Assembly: GCA_041671045.1 (NCBI GenBank)
Contig: JBAZCF010000001.1
Span: 620,001 to 684,000, forward strand
DNA from: Parachlamydiales bacterium
Lineage (GTDB): Bacteria; Chlamydiota; Chlamydiia; Chlamydiales; JABDDJ01
Direction of reading: 5' to 3'
DNA: 64,000 bases
Shown one piece after another: positions 25,679-34,648 of the stretch. The stretch's first letter is position 1. The number at the start of each line of letters is the position of its first letter. Under the pieces are notes generated by a model. It made no database searches. It worked only from the letters and a program-made list of their open reading frames with translations, and had not been told where the DNA came from. The translations under genes and the position numbers were made by a program.

Positions 25679-26884
25679 TTAAGCTATTCTTTGTTTCAGT
25701 TTATAAAGGCCGGCAGCACTCAGTGCGCAAGCTGCAATGAAAACTGCTAAAGGCAAAAAGCTGGTTAGCTCCTGAAGCCAGGGGAGTAACTTCATTGCCA
25801 TGACCGAAAGAGGAAAGAAGATAAAGTGAACGGCAGCCTTCGCTGAAAATCTTTGGGCTGCATTGAATGCGAAGTAGGCTAATTGCAGGACGAAGCTTAT
25901 CAAAAGCGTAGCTGCAATCTTATTCACAGAGAGTCCTAGCGAGATAAGATTGAAATTATCCTGGCTGAGATTGGTTTGTGAACCTGCCAGAAATTCCAAG
26001 ATGCCCCCTCCAAACACAAAAGCCAGAATGAATAATCCTATGCCGAAATAGATTTTCGATCTGCAAATGAAAAGGGCTATTCCTAAGATCAAGCAGAACA
26101 AAAGAGCATATATTTGGTAAATGCCCATGCTTACAGTCAGATTTCCCATCATATACGAATAATCTGCAGGATGAGTGAACAGCGTTTTTGTCACTGTTTT
26201 GAAAAAATCTGCGGGTATTATTTTAGAGAGGTTCGCACCAAAAGCTAAGGCAAATAGGCTTAGCCAAGATATCCACGTATGGGAAGGGGCCTCATCATTG
26301 AGAGGCGGAGGAAGAGTCATAAGGATATTATAGAGGGCTAAAATTGCAAGGCCGCAGGTTGCAATGATGGCCCAAAGGTAGTGGACATCCTTATCATTCC
26401 ACAATGGGAGTATGAGGTCTTTTACATAGACCAGCAAGAAAGAACTTAAGATAAGCAGTAATGGATACAACACAGCCGCATAGCGGAACTTATAATACTG
26501 GTTGATCAAACCGGTGGTAAGGACAATAAGCAGTGGTGCGGTTGCTTTCAACCAAGCATAGGTCACTGCAGTAAACAGAGGGTCGCTAAAAGCATTCATT
26601 TTGGATGAGAAGGCGCATACAATCCAAACGGCTATATTTATCGATAAAAACAAACTGAAGGCAAGGTTTAGCTTGCCATTCCGCACTAGATAGATAAAGC
26701 CTAAACCATAGATGAGGGATAGTAGGGGTGCTCCATAGTCTCTCAAAAAGAAAGCTTGTTCAGCACCCCCATTTTTAATCATCAGACTGTCTAAAATTTC
26801 GCTACTTATAGACGTTTCAGCTATCGCCAAGATAAACATGACGATGACGCCTAGTGTGAAGAATAGGTAGCGAAATGTTTGCAT
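25679..26884 (-). CDS. Polytopic membrane protein resembling ATP/ADP translocases
   Basis: The 401-residue protein has about ten to twelve hydrophobic segments. Several patches recall the nucleotide transporters (NTT/Tlc family) of intracellular bacteria: DSLMIKNGGAEQAFFLRDYG at the end of the first hairpin, NLSKIIPADFFK followed by a Pro-x-x-Tyr-x-x-x-Met-Gly-Asn segment (HPADYSYMMGNLTV), which in NTTs is NPNEYSAFMGN-like, and KIAATLLISFVLQLAYFAFN late in the chain. It is about 100 residues shorter than canonical NTTs and key charged residues of the ATP/ADP exchanger are not all present, so the substrate is open. It lies 6 bases downstream of czcA and is probably the last gene of that operon. 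Confidence 0.5.
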   Translation of the reverse strand: MQTFRYLFFTLGVIVMFILAIAETSISSEILDSLMIKNGGAEQAFFLRDYGAPLLSLIYGLGFIYLVRNGKLNLAFSLFLSINIAVWIVCAFSSKMNAFSDPLFTAVTYAWLKATAPLLIVLTTGLINQYYKFRYAAVLYPLLLILSSFLLVYVKDLILPLWNDKDVHYLWAIIATCGLAILALYNILMTLPPPLNDEAPSHTWISWLSLFALAFGANLSKIIPADFFKTVTKTLFTHPADYSYMMGNLTVSMGIYQIYALLFCLILGIALFICRSKIYFGIGLFILAFVFGGGILEFLAGSQTNLSQDNFNLISLGLSVNKIAATLLISFVLQLAYFAFNAAQRFSAKAAVHFIFFPLSVMAMKLLPWLQELTSFLPLAVFIAACALSAAGLYKLKQRIA

Positions 26885-26890
26885 AAAAGC

Positions 26891-29800
26891 TTATGCCTCC
26901 TCCACAGTAGGCAAGGTTTTGATAAACCACTTATATAGCACCGGCAATATAAATAGAGTCAAGAGGGTAGAGCTTAAAAGCCCGCCGATGACGACAGTTG
27001 CCAATGGTTTTTGCACTTCAGCTCCTGTCCCAGTGGCTAAAGCCATAGGAACAAAGCCTAAGGAGGCGACGAAAGCAGTCATTAATACTGGCCGCAAACG
27101 TGTGACAGCTCCTTTCAAGATCGCCTCAATCTGTGGCATGCCATTTCTGCGGAGCTGATTAATGTATGACATCATCACCAGACCGTTTAAGACTGCGATA
27201 CCCGAAAGTGCGATAAAGCCGACGGCAGCTGAGATTGAAAAGGGCATATCGCGCATCCAAAGGGTGACGATACCGCCGGTCAAAGCTAAGGGTACTCCAC
27301 TGAATACCAATATCGCTTGCCCCACGGAGTGGAGGGCGCTATATAATAGCATAAAGATGAGCAAAAAGCTTAATGGTATCACAATCAGCAGGTGGTTACG
27401 TGCAGATAGCATGTTTTCAAACTGTCCACCCCAGCTTATCCAATAGCCTGAAGGAATCTTCACTCCGGAATTGATGGCATTTTTCGCGGCATTCACATAG
27501 GTACCTAAATCCATTCCGCGCACATTGGCTTGGACGATATGCACTCTTTTGCCATTCTCGCGGTTAATTTCGTTGATGCCTTCTGTAAGCTCAATAGCTA
27601 TCAACTCTTTTAACGGGGTAAAGGCTACGCCGTTTTCTATGCTATGTGTTGTCAAGGCTACAGGCAAATCGGCGAGTGCGATAGGATCGTTGCGTTGCTC
27701 TTCTGGAAGTTTCACTACGATGTCAAAACGGCGGTCGCCTTCCATAATGACGCCGGCCTTAGCTCCGCCGATGGCGATGCTGACAGCTTCAAGGATGTCA
27801 TCTGCATGCATCCCTAAGCGGCTTGCGGCTTCTTCGTTGACTTCCATCTGCAAAAGAGGGAGGCCGTCGACCTGTCCGGCTTTGACGTCGGAAGTGCCGG
27901 GTAAAGCTTTCAGTGTGCGTAAAATAGAATTCCCGGTTTTTTGCATTTGGTCATAATCATCGCCATAGATTTTTACTGCGACATCGCTGCTTACACCTGC
28001 AATGAGTTCGTTGAAACGCATCTCGATAGGCTGAGTAAACTCGTAATTATTTCCTGGCAAGGTGAAAAGTTTTTCTTCCAGTTTCTCAATCAGATCTGCT
28101 TTGCTCAGATAAGGATCCGGCCATTCGGAAGGATCTTTCAGCATGACGAACGTATCCGATACGTTCGGGGGCATAGGGTCCGTTGCCATTTCTGCCGTAC
28201 CGGTTTTAGAGAAGACGTAGTCGATCTCCGGGAACGTCAAGAGCATTTTTTCTACAGCTTTTTGCATCTCTGTCGATTGGGAAAGCGATGTGCTGGGGAT
28301 GCGGATAGCGTGCAGAGCTAGGTCTTTCTCATCTAGGGAAGGTACGAATTCCTGCCCAAGGGTAGAGAAAAGAAATCCCGAGGCGACAACGACAGCTACA
28401 GTGGCTGCTACAGGGATAGCCGGAAATTTTAGCGAGCTTTCAAGCAAAGGCAAGTAGGTTTTTGTACCTAGTTGTGTGACCCAGTTGGTTCCGCTATGAG
28501 AGGGGTTGCGTACGAGCAGTGCTATCATTGCTGGGACGAAGGTGATAGAGAGGATAAATGCAGCTATCAGGGCATAAATGACTGTTAGGGCCATGGGCTC
28601 GAACATTTTACCTTCGACATCTGCAAAGGTCAGTAAAGGAAAATAGACGATGATGATGATCGCCTGCCCGTAAACGGTAGGTTGAATCATCTCTTTGGCT
28701 GCTAGTGTTACTTCGTTCAATCTTTCCTTTAAGCTCAAGCGTCTGCCTAACTCATGTGTTTTTTCACTGAGATGGCGTAGGCAGTTTTCGGTGATGATGA
28801 CAGCACCGTCTACAATAAGTCCGAAATCTAACGCTCCCAAGCTCATCAGGTTTCCACTGATTTTTGTTTGGACCATGCCGATAGAAGTAATAAGCATTGA
28901 AAGCGGAATGACTAACGCTGCAATGCAAGCGGCTCTAAAGTTACCGAGCATAGCAAAAAGAACAGCTATGACAAGTAGTGCGCCTTCTGCAAGGTTTTTC
29001 GAAACGGTTTTAATCGTTGCATCGACAAGTTTTGTCCGGTTGAGCTGCGTAACAGATTGAATATCAGGCGGTAGTGTTTTGTTGATCTCTTGAATGCGTT
29101 CATCCACAGCTTGGGAGACAGTGCGGCTGTTTGCACCGATAAGCATCATGGCTGTGCCGATGACAGCTTCTTCACCATTGGCGGTAGCACTGCCTGTACG
29201 AAGTTCTTTGCCGATGACGACATCTGCGACGTCTTCGACGCGGATAGGAACTCCATTTTTAGCAGTGATGACGACACGTTTGATCATTTCAGGGGTATTG
29301 ATGCGATGATCAGCCTTGACGACATAGGATTGCTGGTTATGTTCGATATAGCCGGCGCCGATGCTGAGGTTTTGGTGTTGAAGTGCTGTGACGATGTCTT
29401 GGAATGTGATCCCTAGTGATTGCATTTTGTGGATGTCAGCTTCGACATGGTATTGACGGACATATCCACCAATAGCGTCGATTTCAGCCAGGCCTTTAAC
29501 GCCCATGAGTTGGGGGCGTATAATCCAGTCTTGCACTGTGCGCAGGTAGGATGCTAGCTCAACCTCAGTTCTAAGTGGTTGACCTTCAGGAGTCAAATAG
29601 CTGCCGTCTGACTGCCATCCGGGGCGGCCGTCTCTTTTTACAGCGCCTTCACCGCGGGGGTGTTTATAGGCAACGGACCACATGTAGATCTCGCCTAGTC
29701 CTGTGGATATAGGCCCCATCTTTGGGTCTGCCCCTTCGGGTAGAAATTCTTTCGCTTCGGCAAGTCTTTCGTTGATCTGCTGGCGGGCAAAGTAGATGTT

Positions 29801-30103
29801 GACCTTTTCATCAAAAATGGCTGTGACTTGAGAAAAGCCGTTTCTGGAGATAGAACGGGTAGATTCTAAGCCCGGAATTGAGCTTAGGACATTTTCAATG
29901 GGATAGGTGATGAGTTTTTCCACTTCAACAGGCGACATCCCCTCTTTCTCGGTATTGATCTGTATTTGGTTGTTGGTGATATCCGGTACAGCATCGATAG
30001 GGAGGTTTTTTAGGTTATAGGCACCCCATAATGCGACAAGCAACGTGACTAGTACTATCATGACACGATTGCGGATAGCGAATGTTAGAATTTTTTCAAT
30101 CAT
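26891..30103 (-). CDS. czcA: Heavy-metal efflux RND pump, CzcA/CusA type
   Basis: A full-length (1070-residue) inner-membrane proton-driven RND transporter of the heavy-metal class. The start IEKILTFAIRNRVMIVL is standard, and the signature DFGLIVDGAVIITEN in TM4, with two Asp and one Glu that mark HME-RND pumps for divalent ions (Zn, Co, Cd), is intact. It would export metal from the periplasm or cytoplasm through the adaptor and outer-membrane channel encoded just upstream. Gene order outer-membrane channel, adaptor, pump with gaps of 3 and 14 bases indicates one operon. The ion cannot be fixed from sequence; the His-rich adaptor favours Zn/Co/Ni-type metals. Confidence 0.93.
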   Translation of the reverse strand: MIEKILTFAIRNRVMIVLVTLLVALWGAYNLKNLPIDAVPDITNNQIQINTEKEGMSPVEVEKLITYPIENVLSSIPGLESTRSISRNGFSQVTAIFDEKVNIYFARQQINERLAEAKEFLPEGADPKMGPISTGLGEIYMWSVAYKHPRGEGAVKRDGRPGWQSDGSYLTPEGQPLRTEVELASYLRTVQDWIIRPQLMGVKGLAEIDAIGGYVRQYHVEADIHKMQSLGITFQDIVTALQHQNLSIGAGYIEHNQQSYVVKADHRINTPEMIKRVVITAKNGVPIRVEDVADVVIGKELRTGSATANGEEAVIGTAMMLIGANSRTVSQAVDERIQEINKTLPPDIQSVTQLNRTKLVDATIKTVSKNLAEGALLVIAVLFAMLGNFRAACIAALVIPLSMLITSIGMVQTKISGNLMSLGALDFGLIVDGAVIITENCLRHLSEKTHELGRRLSLKERLNEVTLAAKEMIQPTVYGQAIIIIVYFPLLTFADVEGKMFEPMALTVIYALIAAFILSITFVPAMIALLVRNPSHSGTNWVTQLGTKTYLPLLESSLKFPAIPVAATVAVVVASGFLFSTLGQEFVPSLDEKDLALHAIRIPSTSLSQSTEMQKAVEKMLLTFPEIDYVFSKTGTAEMATDPMPPNVSDTFVMLKDPSEWPDPYLSKADLIEKLEEKLFTLPGNNYEFTQPIEMRFNELIAGVSSDVAVKIYGDDYDQMQKTGNSILRTLKALPGTSDVKAGQVDGLPLLQMEVNEEAASRLGMHADDILEAVSIAIGGAKAGVIMEGDRRFDIVVKLPEEQRNDPIALADLPVALTTHSIENGVAFTPLKELIAIELTEGINEINRENGKRVHIVQANVRGMDLGTYVNAAKNAINSGVKIPSGYWISWGGQFENMLSARNHLLIVIPLSFLLIFMLLYSALHSVGQAILVFSGVPLALTGGIVTLWMRDMPFSISAAVGFIALSGIAVLNGLVMMSYINQLRRNGMPQIEAILKGAVTRLRPVLMTAFVASLGFVPMALATGTGAEVQKPLATVVIGGLLSSTLLTLFILPVLYKWFIKTLPTVEEA

Positions 30104-30117
30104 GGTCTTTGCTTATC

Positions 30118-31284
30118 TCAGTGTTCGTGTTCAGCTTCATCTTTTTCATGCTCAGCTTTGAGCAGAAATGTGTTGGAAATGGCAATCTCTTCGCCCTTGC
30201 GTAAACCTTCGATGACAGCAATGCGTACATTGTCTTGTGGGCCGACATGTACAGGTCTTATTTCAAATCCTTCATGATTTGCGACAAAGACGACATCATG
30301 TCCATCTATCTTTTGGATGGCGGTTTTGGGGACGACGATAGGGAAGCGTGTGGTTTCGCTGTCGATGACGACAGTAACGTAAGTGCCGGGAGTCCAGGGG
30401 TGGTTTGCTGTGTCAAGCAGAGCGTAGGCTTTAAGGGTGCGTGTGTTTTCTTCTACTACAGGCTTGTAACAGAGAAGTTTTGTTTCGCAGGTGTCTCCGT
30501 GGCTTGCTTTTGCACTGGTAGGCAACCCTTTTTTGACAGCATTTTGATGGGAAGGGGGGACATCGATCTCCAGCCAACGTTCGTTCAAGTCTGCTAAGGT
30601 CAGCACATCTTTCTCACTAGAAATAAATTCGCCCGGCGCTATTTCGATATTGACGATCGTTCCTTTCATCGGAGCTTTGAGCTCGTAATAGCGGAGGTCT
30701 TCGCCTTTTTCCTGAGGCAGTTGATCAATAGCTCCTTGGGTCAGTCCGAAAGAGAGGAGTCTATGCAGGCCTAGTTCAACATCGATCTTCGATTCTTCAG
30801 CAGCGATTTCAGCTTCCAGCAAATCGAAGTCTGTAGTCAACTTCTTTTCTTGAAGTTGTTTTTCTTTGCTGAACATGGTTTTTTTTATTTCATATCTGCG
30901 CAGCGAAGCTAAGTAATTAGCTTTAGCTTCTGCCATTTCACGGCTTTCGATTAGAGCTATCGTTTCATTGGCTTTAACGCTATCACCGATTTGTTTATAG
31001 ATTTTTGCGACAACGCCTGACACTTTAGGCACTAGGTGCACAACGGATTGCGGCGGGACAATGACTTTTGCAGGGGCGCGTACCTGTTGGATAAGATATC
31101 CGGGGCGCGTTTTTTCCGTTGTAATTTTTGCCCCGTCGATTTGGTCTTCCGTGAGGGCGATGAGATGGTCATGTTCATGATCGTGGTCATGATCGTGATC
31201 ATGATGGTGGCCGCCATGGGCTGCCAAGGCGGAATAGCAAGAGAGGGCGATGAAAGTGATTTTTCGAAATAGTTGATGGGTCAT
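30118..31284 (-). CDS. czcB: Membrane-fusion (adaptor) protein of heavy-metal efflux, CzcB type
   Basis: The periplasmic adaptor links the RND pump to the outer-membrane channel. The protein (388 residues from the second ATG, 31284) has a signal peptide (ITFIALSCYSALAA) followed at once by a run of His/Asp (about 25-42) expected to bind metal, then the lipoyl/barrel-sandwich halves flanking a coiled-coil hairpin (KANYLASLRRYEIKKTMFSK region) and a beta-barrel domain. It ends in a second acidic/His-containing tail. AGGAA lies nine bases before ATG 31284 but abuts the first ATG at 31293, so the later start is chosen. It lies between czcC and czcA in one operon. Confidence 0.9.
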   Translation of the reverse strand: MTHQLFRKITFIALSCYSALAAHGGHHHDHDHDHDHEHDHLIALTEDQIDGAKITTEKTRPGYLIQQVRAPAKVIVPPQSVVHLVPKVSGVVAKIYKQIGDSVKANETIALIESREMAEAKANYLASLRRYEIKKTMFSKEKQLQEKKLTTDFDLLEAEIAAEESKIDVELGLHRLLSFGLTQGAIDQLPQEKGEDLRYYELKAPMKGTIVNIEIAPGEFISSEKDVLTLADLNERWLEIDVPPSHQNAVKKGLPTSAKASHGDTCETKLLCYKPVVEENTRTLKAYALLDTANHPWTPGTYVTVVIDSETTRFPIVVPKTAIQKIDGHDVVFVANHEGFEIRPVHVGPQDNVRIAVIEGLRKGEEIAISNTFLLKAEHEKDEAEHEH

Positions 31285-31296
31285 AATTTGCATTTC

Positions 31297-32532
31297 CTAT
31301 GGCAATTTACAGGCGTTGGCGCCGGTTAATTTTGAGATGGTTATCATGCTAAAATGGTATTCCAGAAGTGCGTCTAGATAGTCAGATTTGCATTCTGTGT
31401 AAGTTTTTTGCGTATCGATGAGTTCAAGCTGAGTGATTTTACCCTCATTAAACGCTTCCATGGTAATATGCAGGCTTTCTTCGATCTCCTTCAAAAGGCC
31501 ATTTTGTATACTTAATGCACGGTTATAAGCGTTCAAAGCGCGTTTGTGTTCAATTTGTAGAACCGCAAAGTTTTGGTTACGTATGAGGACTGAGTTATAT
31601 TCTGCTTTTTGAATTAGGGCTTGCATGCGGCAGATATTGCCTTGATTACGGTCAAAAACAGGCAGTGGAACACTCAGTGCAAGGACGAGGGCATGACCGT
31701 TGCAATTCCAATAATTCTTATATCCTGCTGTAACGGCGAAGTCAGGATATCTTTCTGCTAGCTCAGCTTCATAGCTATTTCTTGCAAGCTCTACCAAGGC
31801 CAAAGATTTTGCAATTTCCGGATAGTTGGAGATGTAAGCGCATAAATTATCGATGCAAGGGGGAGGTGTTATGCAGGAGATAGGATAGTTGATGATATCA
31901 AAGTCCACCTCGCAACCGTTCCATAGTAAGGCAAGGTTAAGTCTAGCTTGTTCCAGTTCTAACGCTAACTTATTACTATGCATCTCTTCATGACGCAGGG
32001 TTATGCCGGCTTTCTTGGTCTGAAGGAGCGTGATTTTACCTTGTGTGGCTAGATGCTGCGAGCTTTGGTAGGCTGTTTGAGCAAGCTGGAAGCTTCGCTG
32101 CGAATCTTTATACTTTTCTTGCAGAATAGCGATTGAGATAAATGCTTTCTCTAATCTTTCCCGCAGATTAGCTTTGGTCATCTCGTAGTCCCACTCGGCT
32201 TCGATGACAGCGCTATTGGCTGCGGCTATTCTTTTGCAGATTTTGCCTCCGGTGACGATAGGTTGGGTGACGACAGCGCCGAATTCCATATCACCGATGC
32301 AGTCTTTACGTGAGCCGACCAAGTTGTCTGCTTCAACCCCTAATTCCGGGTTGGGATAAAGCGATACCTGGTAGGCGCCTCCGTTTCTGGCTTCTACTTC
32401 GTAGTAATCTATTGCAAGCTCAGGGGAGTTTTCACAGATGCGCTGCCATGCAGCTTCGATGTTATAGGCTAATACGGGAGAGGGGAGTAGGGAACCAAGG
32501 ACTAAAAGGGAAATGGGTATTAGAAAACGCAT
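31297..32532 (-). CDS. czcC: Outer-membrane efflux channel, TolC/CzcC type
   Basis: A 411-residue outer-membrane factor with a signal peptide (MRFLIPISLLVLGSLLPSPVLA) and two repeated OEP halves. Typical patches are NPELGVEADNLVG, FGAVVTQPIVTGGK early on and VLALSVPLPVFDRNQGNI in the second half, followed by the long helices that form the periplasmic tunnel. It provides the exit duct for the CzcBA pump. It is the first gene of the operon, with about 200 bases of non-coding DNA upstream. Confidence 0.9.
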   Translation of the reverse strand: MRFLIPISLLVLGSLLPSPVLAYNIEAAWQRICENSPELAIDYYEVEARNGGAYQVSLYPNPELGVEADNLVGSRKDCIGDMEFGAVVTQPIVTGGKICKRIAAANSAVIEAEWDYEMTKANLRERLEKAFISIAILQEKYKDSQRSFQLAQTAYQSSQHLATQGKITLLQTKKAGITLRHEEMHSNKLALELEQARLNLALLWNGCEVDFDIINYPISCITPPPCIDNLCAYISNYPEIAKSLALVELARNSYEAELAERYPDFAVTAGYKNYWNCNGHALVLALSVPLPVFDRNQGNICRMQALIQKAEYNSVLIRNQNFAVLQIEHKRALNAYNRALSIQNGLLKEIEESLHITMEAFNEGKITQLELIDTQKTYTECKSDYLDALLEYHFSMITISKLTGANACKLP

Positions 32533-32650
32533 GATCTATCCGTGTCGAGTAAAAAATTAACTATCATTCATTGCATTATCAAGGTTTTTTTTCAAGGGAA
32601 TTCCTAGGAGACCAAAAGGGGGATTTATTCATTTTTCAGATTATTATTAT

Positions 32651-32696
32651 GACAATGTTGTCTTAATGTAATATTTAAACTATTGTCTTACAATAG
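32651..32696. promoter_or_regulatory. Two small inverted repeats in the divergent czcC / 32732-gene spacer
   Basis: GACAA-TG-TTGTC (32651-32662) and CTATTGT-CTT-ACAATAG (32680-32696) share the ACAA/TTGT core and lie between two divergently oriented genes, 36-81 bases before the 32732 start. They could bind a regulator of either gene. The function is not shown. Confidence 0.35.
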
Positions 32697-32731
32697 AGTT
32701 ATAAAAAATAAAAACATGTAAGGAGAATATA

Positions 32732-33574
32732 GTGTTTGAAACTTTAGATAATCTATCGAAAGGAGCGGAATATGCATTAGGGGCAATGGCATGTGTTCCC
32801 GGAGCTAACGTAGCTTCTGCCGCTGCACGATTTACCGTGCTTGCTCCTATGCAAACTGTGGGTGGAGCTGCGGGAGCAGTTTATCATTATGGACGCAGTT
32901 GTCTTAATGAAGGGCATAGAGCGGAAAAAATGGAAGCTAAGGCTTACAAATGTATTGAGTATGTTGCACATGGATTTAGTAATAAAATACGTGCAGCATT
33001 TGATCTTGTAGGTGCAGGTCCCGTGATTTTTGGGGTATACGATGCTACGCGTTTGTTGGGTGTACATAATTTCCGTTTTGTGAATTATAACAAGGTAGAG
33101 GATTATGAAGGGTTAAATCTATTCAGAAAAATAGATAAAATCGCGCAAAAACTGGAAAAATTCCTTGGAATAGCAGCTTGTATTCCTGGAGTTCACATGA
33201 CTGCAGCTGCTACTCGTTTTGGATTGGTAGGAACTACCCAAGTTGTAGGAGGGGTAGCCGGTTATTTGTTTAACCGTGGTTTGAGTTTATTTCAATCCGG
33301 AGATAAGGCAGAGCTGCTCAAAGCGCGTAGTTTCAAATGTATGGAATATGCTGCTCATGGTGTATTGAATAAAGTCCGTGCAGTCTTTGAATTTTTTGGT
33401 GGAGGAATTATTATATTCCCTGCATACGATCTGACAAGAATGATGAATCTACATAACTTTAAAGTGTTAAATTATAACAGTGTAGACTCATATACTCGTC
33501 ACCGTAGAAATGATGAAGCGGAATTTGTGAGTTATCCTAGAACTAGTGCAGATTATCATCCTGTACAAGTGTAG
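32732..33574 (+). CDS. Internally duplicated membrane-associated protein of unknown function
   Basis: The 280-residue protein consists of two copies of a roughly 118-residue unit (about 8-125 and 137-254). LGAMACVPGANVASAAARF matches LGIAACIPGVHMTAAATRF, and AYKCIEYVAHGFSNKIRA matches SFKCMEYAAHGVLNKVRA, with the same spacing of 129 residues throughout. Each unit contains two glycine/alanine-rich hydrophobic stretches, one near the start and one around GAGPVIFGVYD or GGGIIIFPAYD, so membrane insertion or pore-like hairpins are possible. No family is recognised and no signal peptide is present. AAGGAG lies seven bases before the GTG start. A strong bidirectional terminator follows. Confidence 0.7.
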   Translation: MFETLDNLSKGAEYALGAMACVPGANVASAAARFTVLAPMQTVGGAAGAVYHYGRSCLNEGHRAEKMEAKAYKCIEYVAHGFSNKIRAAFDLVGAGPVIFGVYDATRLLGVHNFRFVNYNKVEDYEGLNLFRKIDKIAQKLEKFLGIAACIPGVHMTAAATRFGLVGTTQVVGGVAGYLFNRGLSLFQSGDKAELLKARSFKCMEYAAHGVLNKVRAVFEFFGGGIIIFPAYDLTRMMNLHNFKVLNYNSVDSYTRHRRNDEAEFVSYPRTSADYHPVQV

Positions 33575-33585
33575 CGCAAATCTTA

Positions 33586-33613
33586 AGTAATGCGGTGATA
33601 TCACCGCATTACT
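33586..33613. terminator. Bidirectional terminator
   Basis: A perfect 28-base palindrome (14-base arms, AGTAATGCGGTGAT and its complement) lies between two convergent genes, 11 bases after one stop and 17 bases after the other. Both arms end in AT-rich sequence, as expected for a shared intrinsic terminator. Confidence 0.75.
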
Positions 33614-33630
33614 ATTCTTGAAGAAAATTC

Positions 33631-34560
33631 TTAGTATTTCAGCACAAATTTTGCTCCCACATAAGGCGCGGATCCGACTTCAAACCATTTTCCATTTTCT
33701 TGGTGACGGTTCGAAATCTTGACTTTGCCTGAAATCAGCCAACCTGCGTGGAAGTTAGCTTCTGCCCAATCACAGTTAGAATAGTTGATGAACGCTTCAG
33801 CTCCGATGGTACGGTAAGCAAAAATACCCATTGGGAGGGGCTGGTCATCTCCGGTACGGTGGCGAGTGTCAAAGAACCTGCCGCCAACGCCCGCATTCCA
33901 GCAGCAATCATAGGTATAAACTGCAGATACGTTGAGTGGGAATATTGCGTTGATTTTCCATGTGGGGTTGATTGTCCAGTCAAAACCTAGGATAGGGTAG
34001 ACGCGGTCCATACGCATGCCTGTTTGGGCAAGCAAACCGAAGTGCAAGCCAATATTATTGCAATGAATGTCATAACGTCCCCAAAGCATCATATCGTAGG
34101 TCGTATAGTAGGTGAGGTCCCAATGGTCCATATCGATGTTAGCGGCTAATCTACCTTGCCAGAACCATTTGGAACAGCGGCCTGTGAATCCGTTAATCCC
34201 TATGGTAAGGGTGTCCCAGTTTCTTTGGCTGAAGTAGGGGTTGGAAACCCAGTCGAAGAGAGTATGTGAATAACCGATAGTAGCTTGCGCGCCTTCGACA
34301 AGTTCTTTGTCATAATAGAAAGTTGCATTAAGGGTGACGTTAGATTGTCCGTAGTGCAGATCTTCATCTTCAAAGTGGTTTTTGGAGAGGGAGGATTTGC
34401 CTACAAGATCCGAGGAACCTTCAAGGGTAAAAGGATGTAATTTTTCAGGATTGATCAGTGATTCATCTGCGATAGACTGATCTTCGATGGCTGCTTGTAG
34501 CGAGGAGACTGTCAAAATAGATAGTGTGACAAGACAGGCAATATGGCGGAAAAGTTTCAC
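33631..34560 (-). CDS. Putative outer-membrane beta-barrel protein
   Basis: The 309-residue protein has a signal peptide (MKLFRHIACLVTLSILTVSS, cleavage after LQA) and then many alternating strands rich in Trp, Tyr and Gly (for example WKINAIFPLNVSAVYTYD, YRTIGAEAFINY) ending in FVLKY, with the C-terminal aromatic residue typical of proteins inserted by the BAM complex. I know no named family for it. A porin or adhesin-like role in the outer membrane is the natural reading. It is monocistronic, converges with the 32732 gene at a shared terminator and lies 88 bases upstream of the recN end region. Confidence 0.65.
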   Translation of the reverse strand: MKLFRHIACLVTLSILTVSSLQAAIEDQSIADESLINPEKLHPFTLEGSSDLVGKSSLSKNHFEDEDLHYGQSNVTLNATFYYDKELVEGAQATIGYSHTLFDWVSNPYFSQRNWDTLTIGINGFTGRCSKWFWQGRLAANIDMDHWDLTYYTTYDMMLWGRYDIHCNNIGLHFGLLAQTGMRMDRVYPILGFDWTINPTWKINAIFPLNVSAVYTYDCCWNAGVGGRFFDTRHRTGDDQPLPMGIFAYRTIGAEAFINYSNCDWAEANFHAGWLISGKVKISNRHQENGKWFEVGSAPYVGAKFVLKY

Positions 34561-34648
34561 GATGTTTGCTCCAGGTAACGTTATCGAGTCGAAAAGAATG
34601 TAACATAGGTTGGAGACTTTTGCTTGTCAAGGCAATTTTTTACTAGGG

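Noticed and set aside
31141..31217. Short tandem CATGATCGT-like repeats
   Set aside because: They are simply the His/Asp codons of the metal-binding N-terminus of CzcB.
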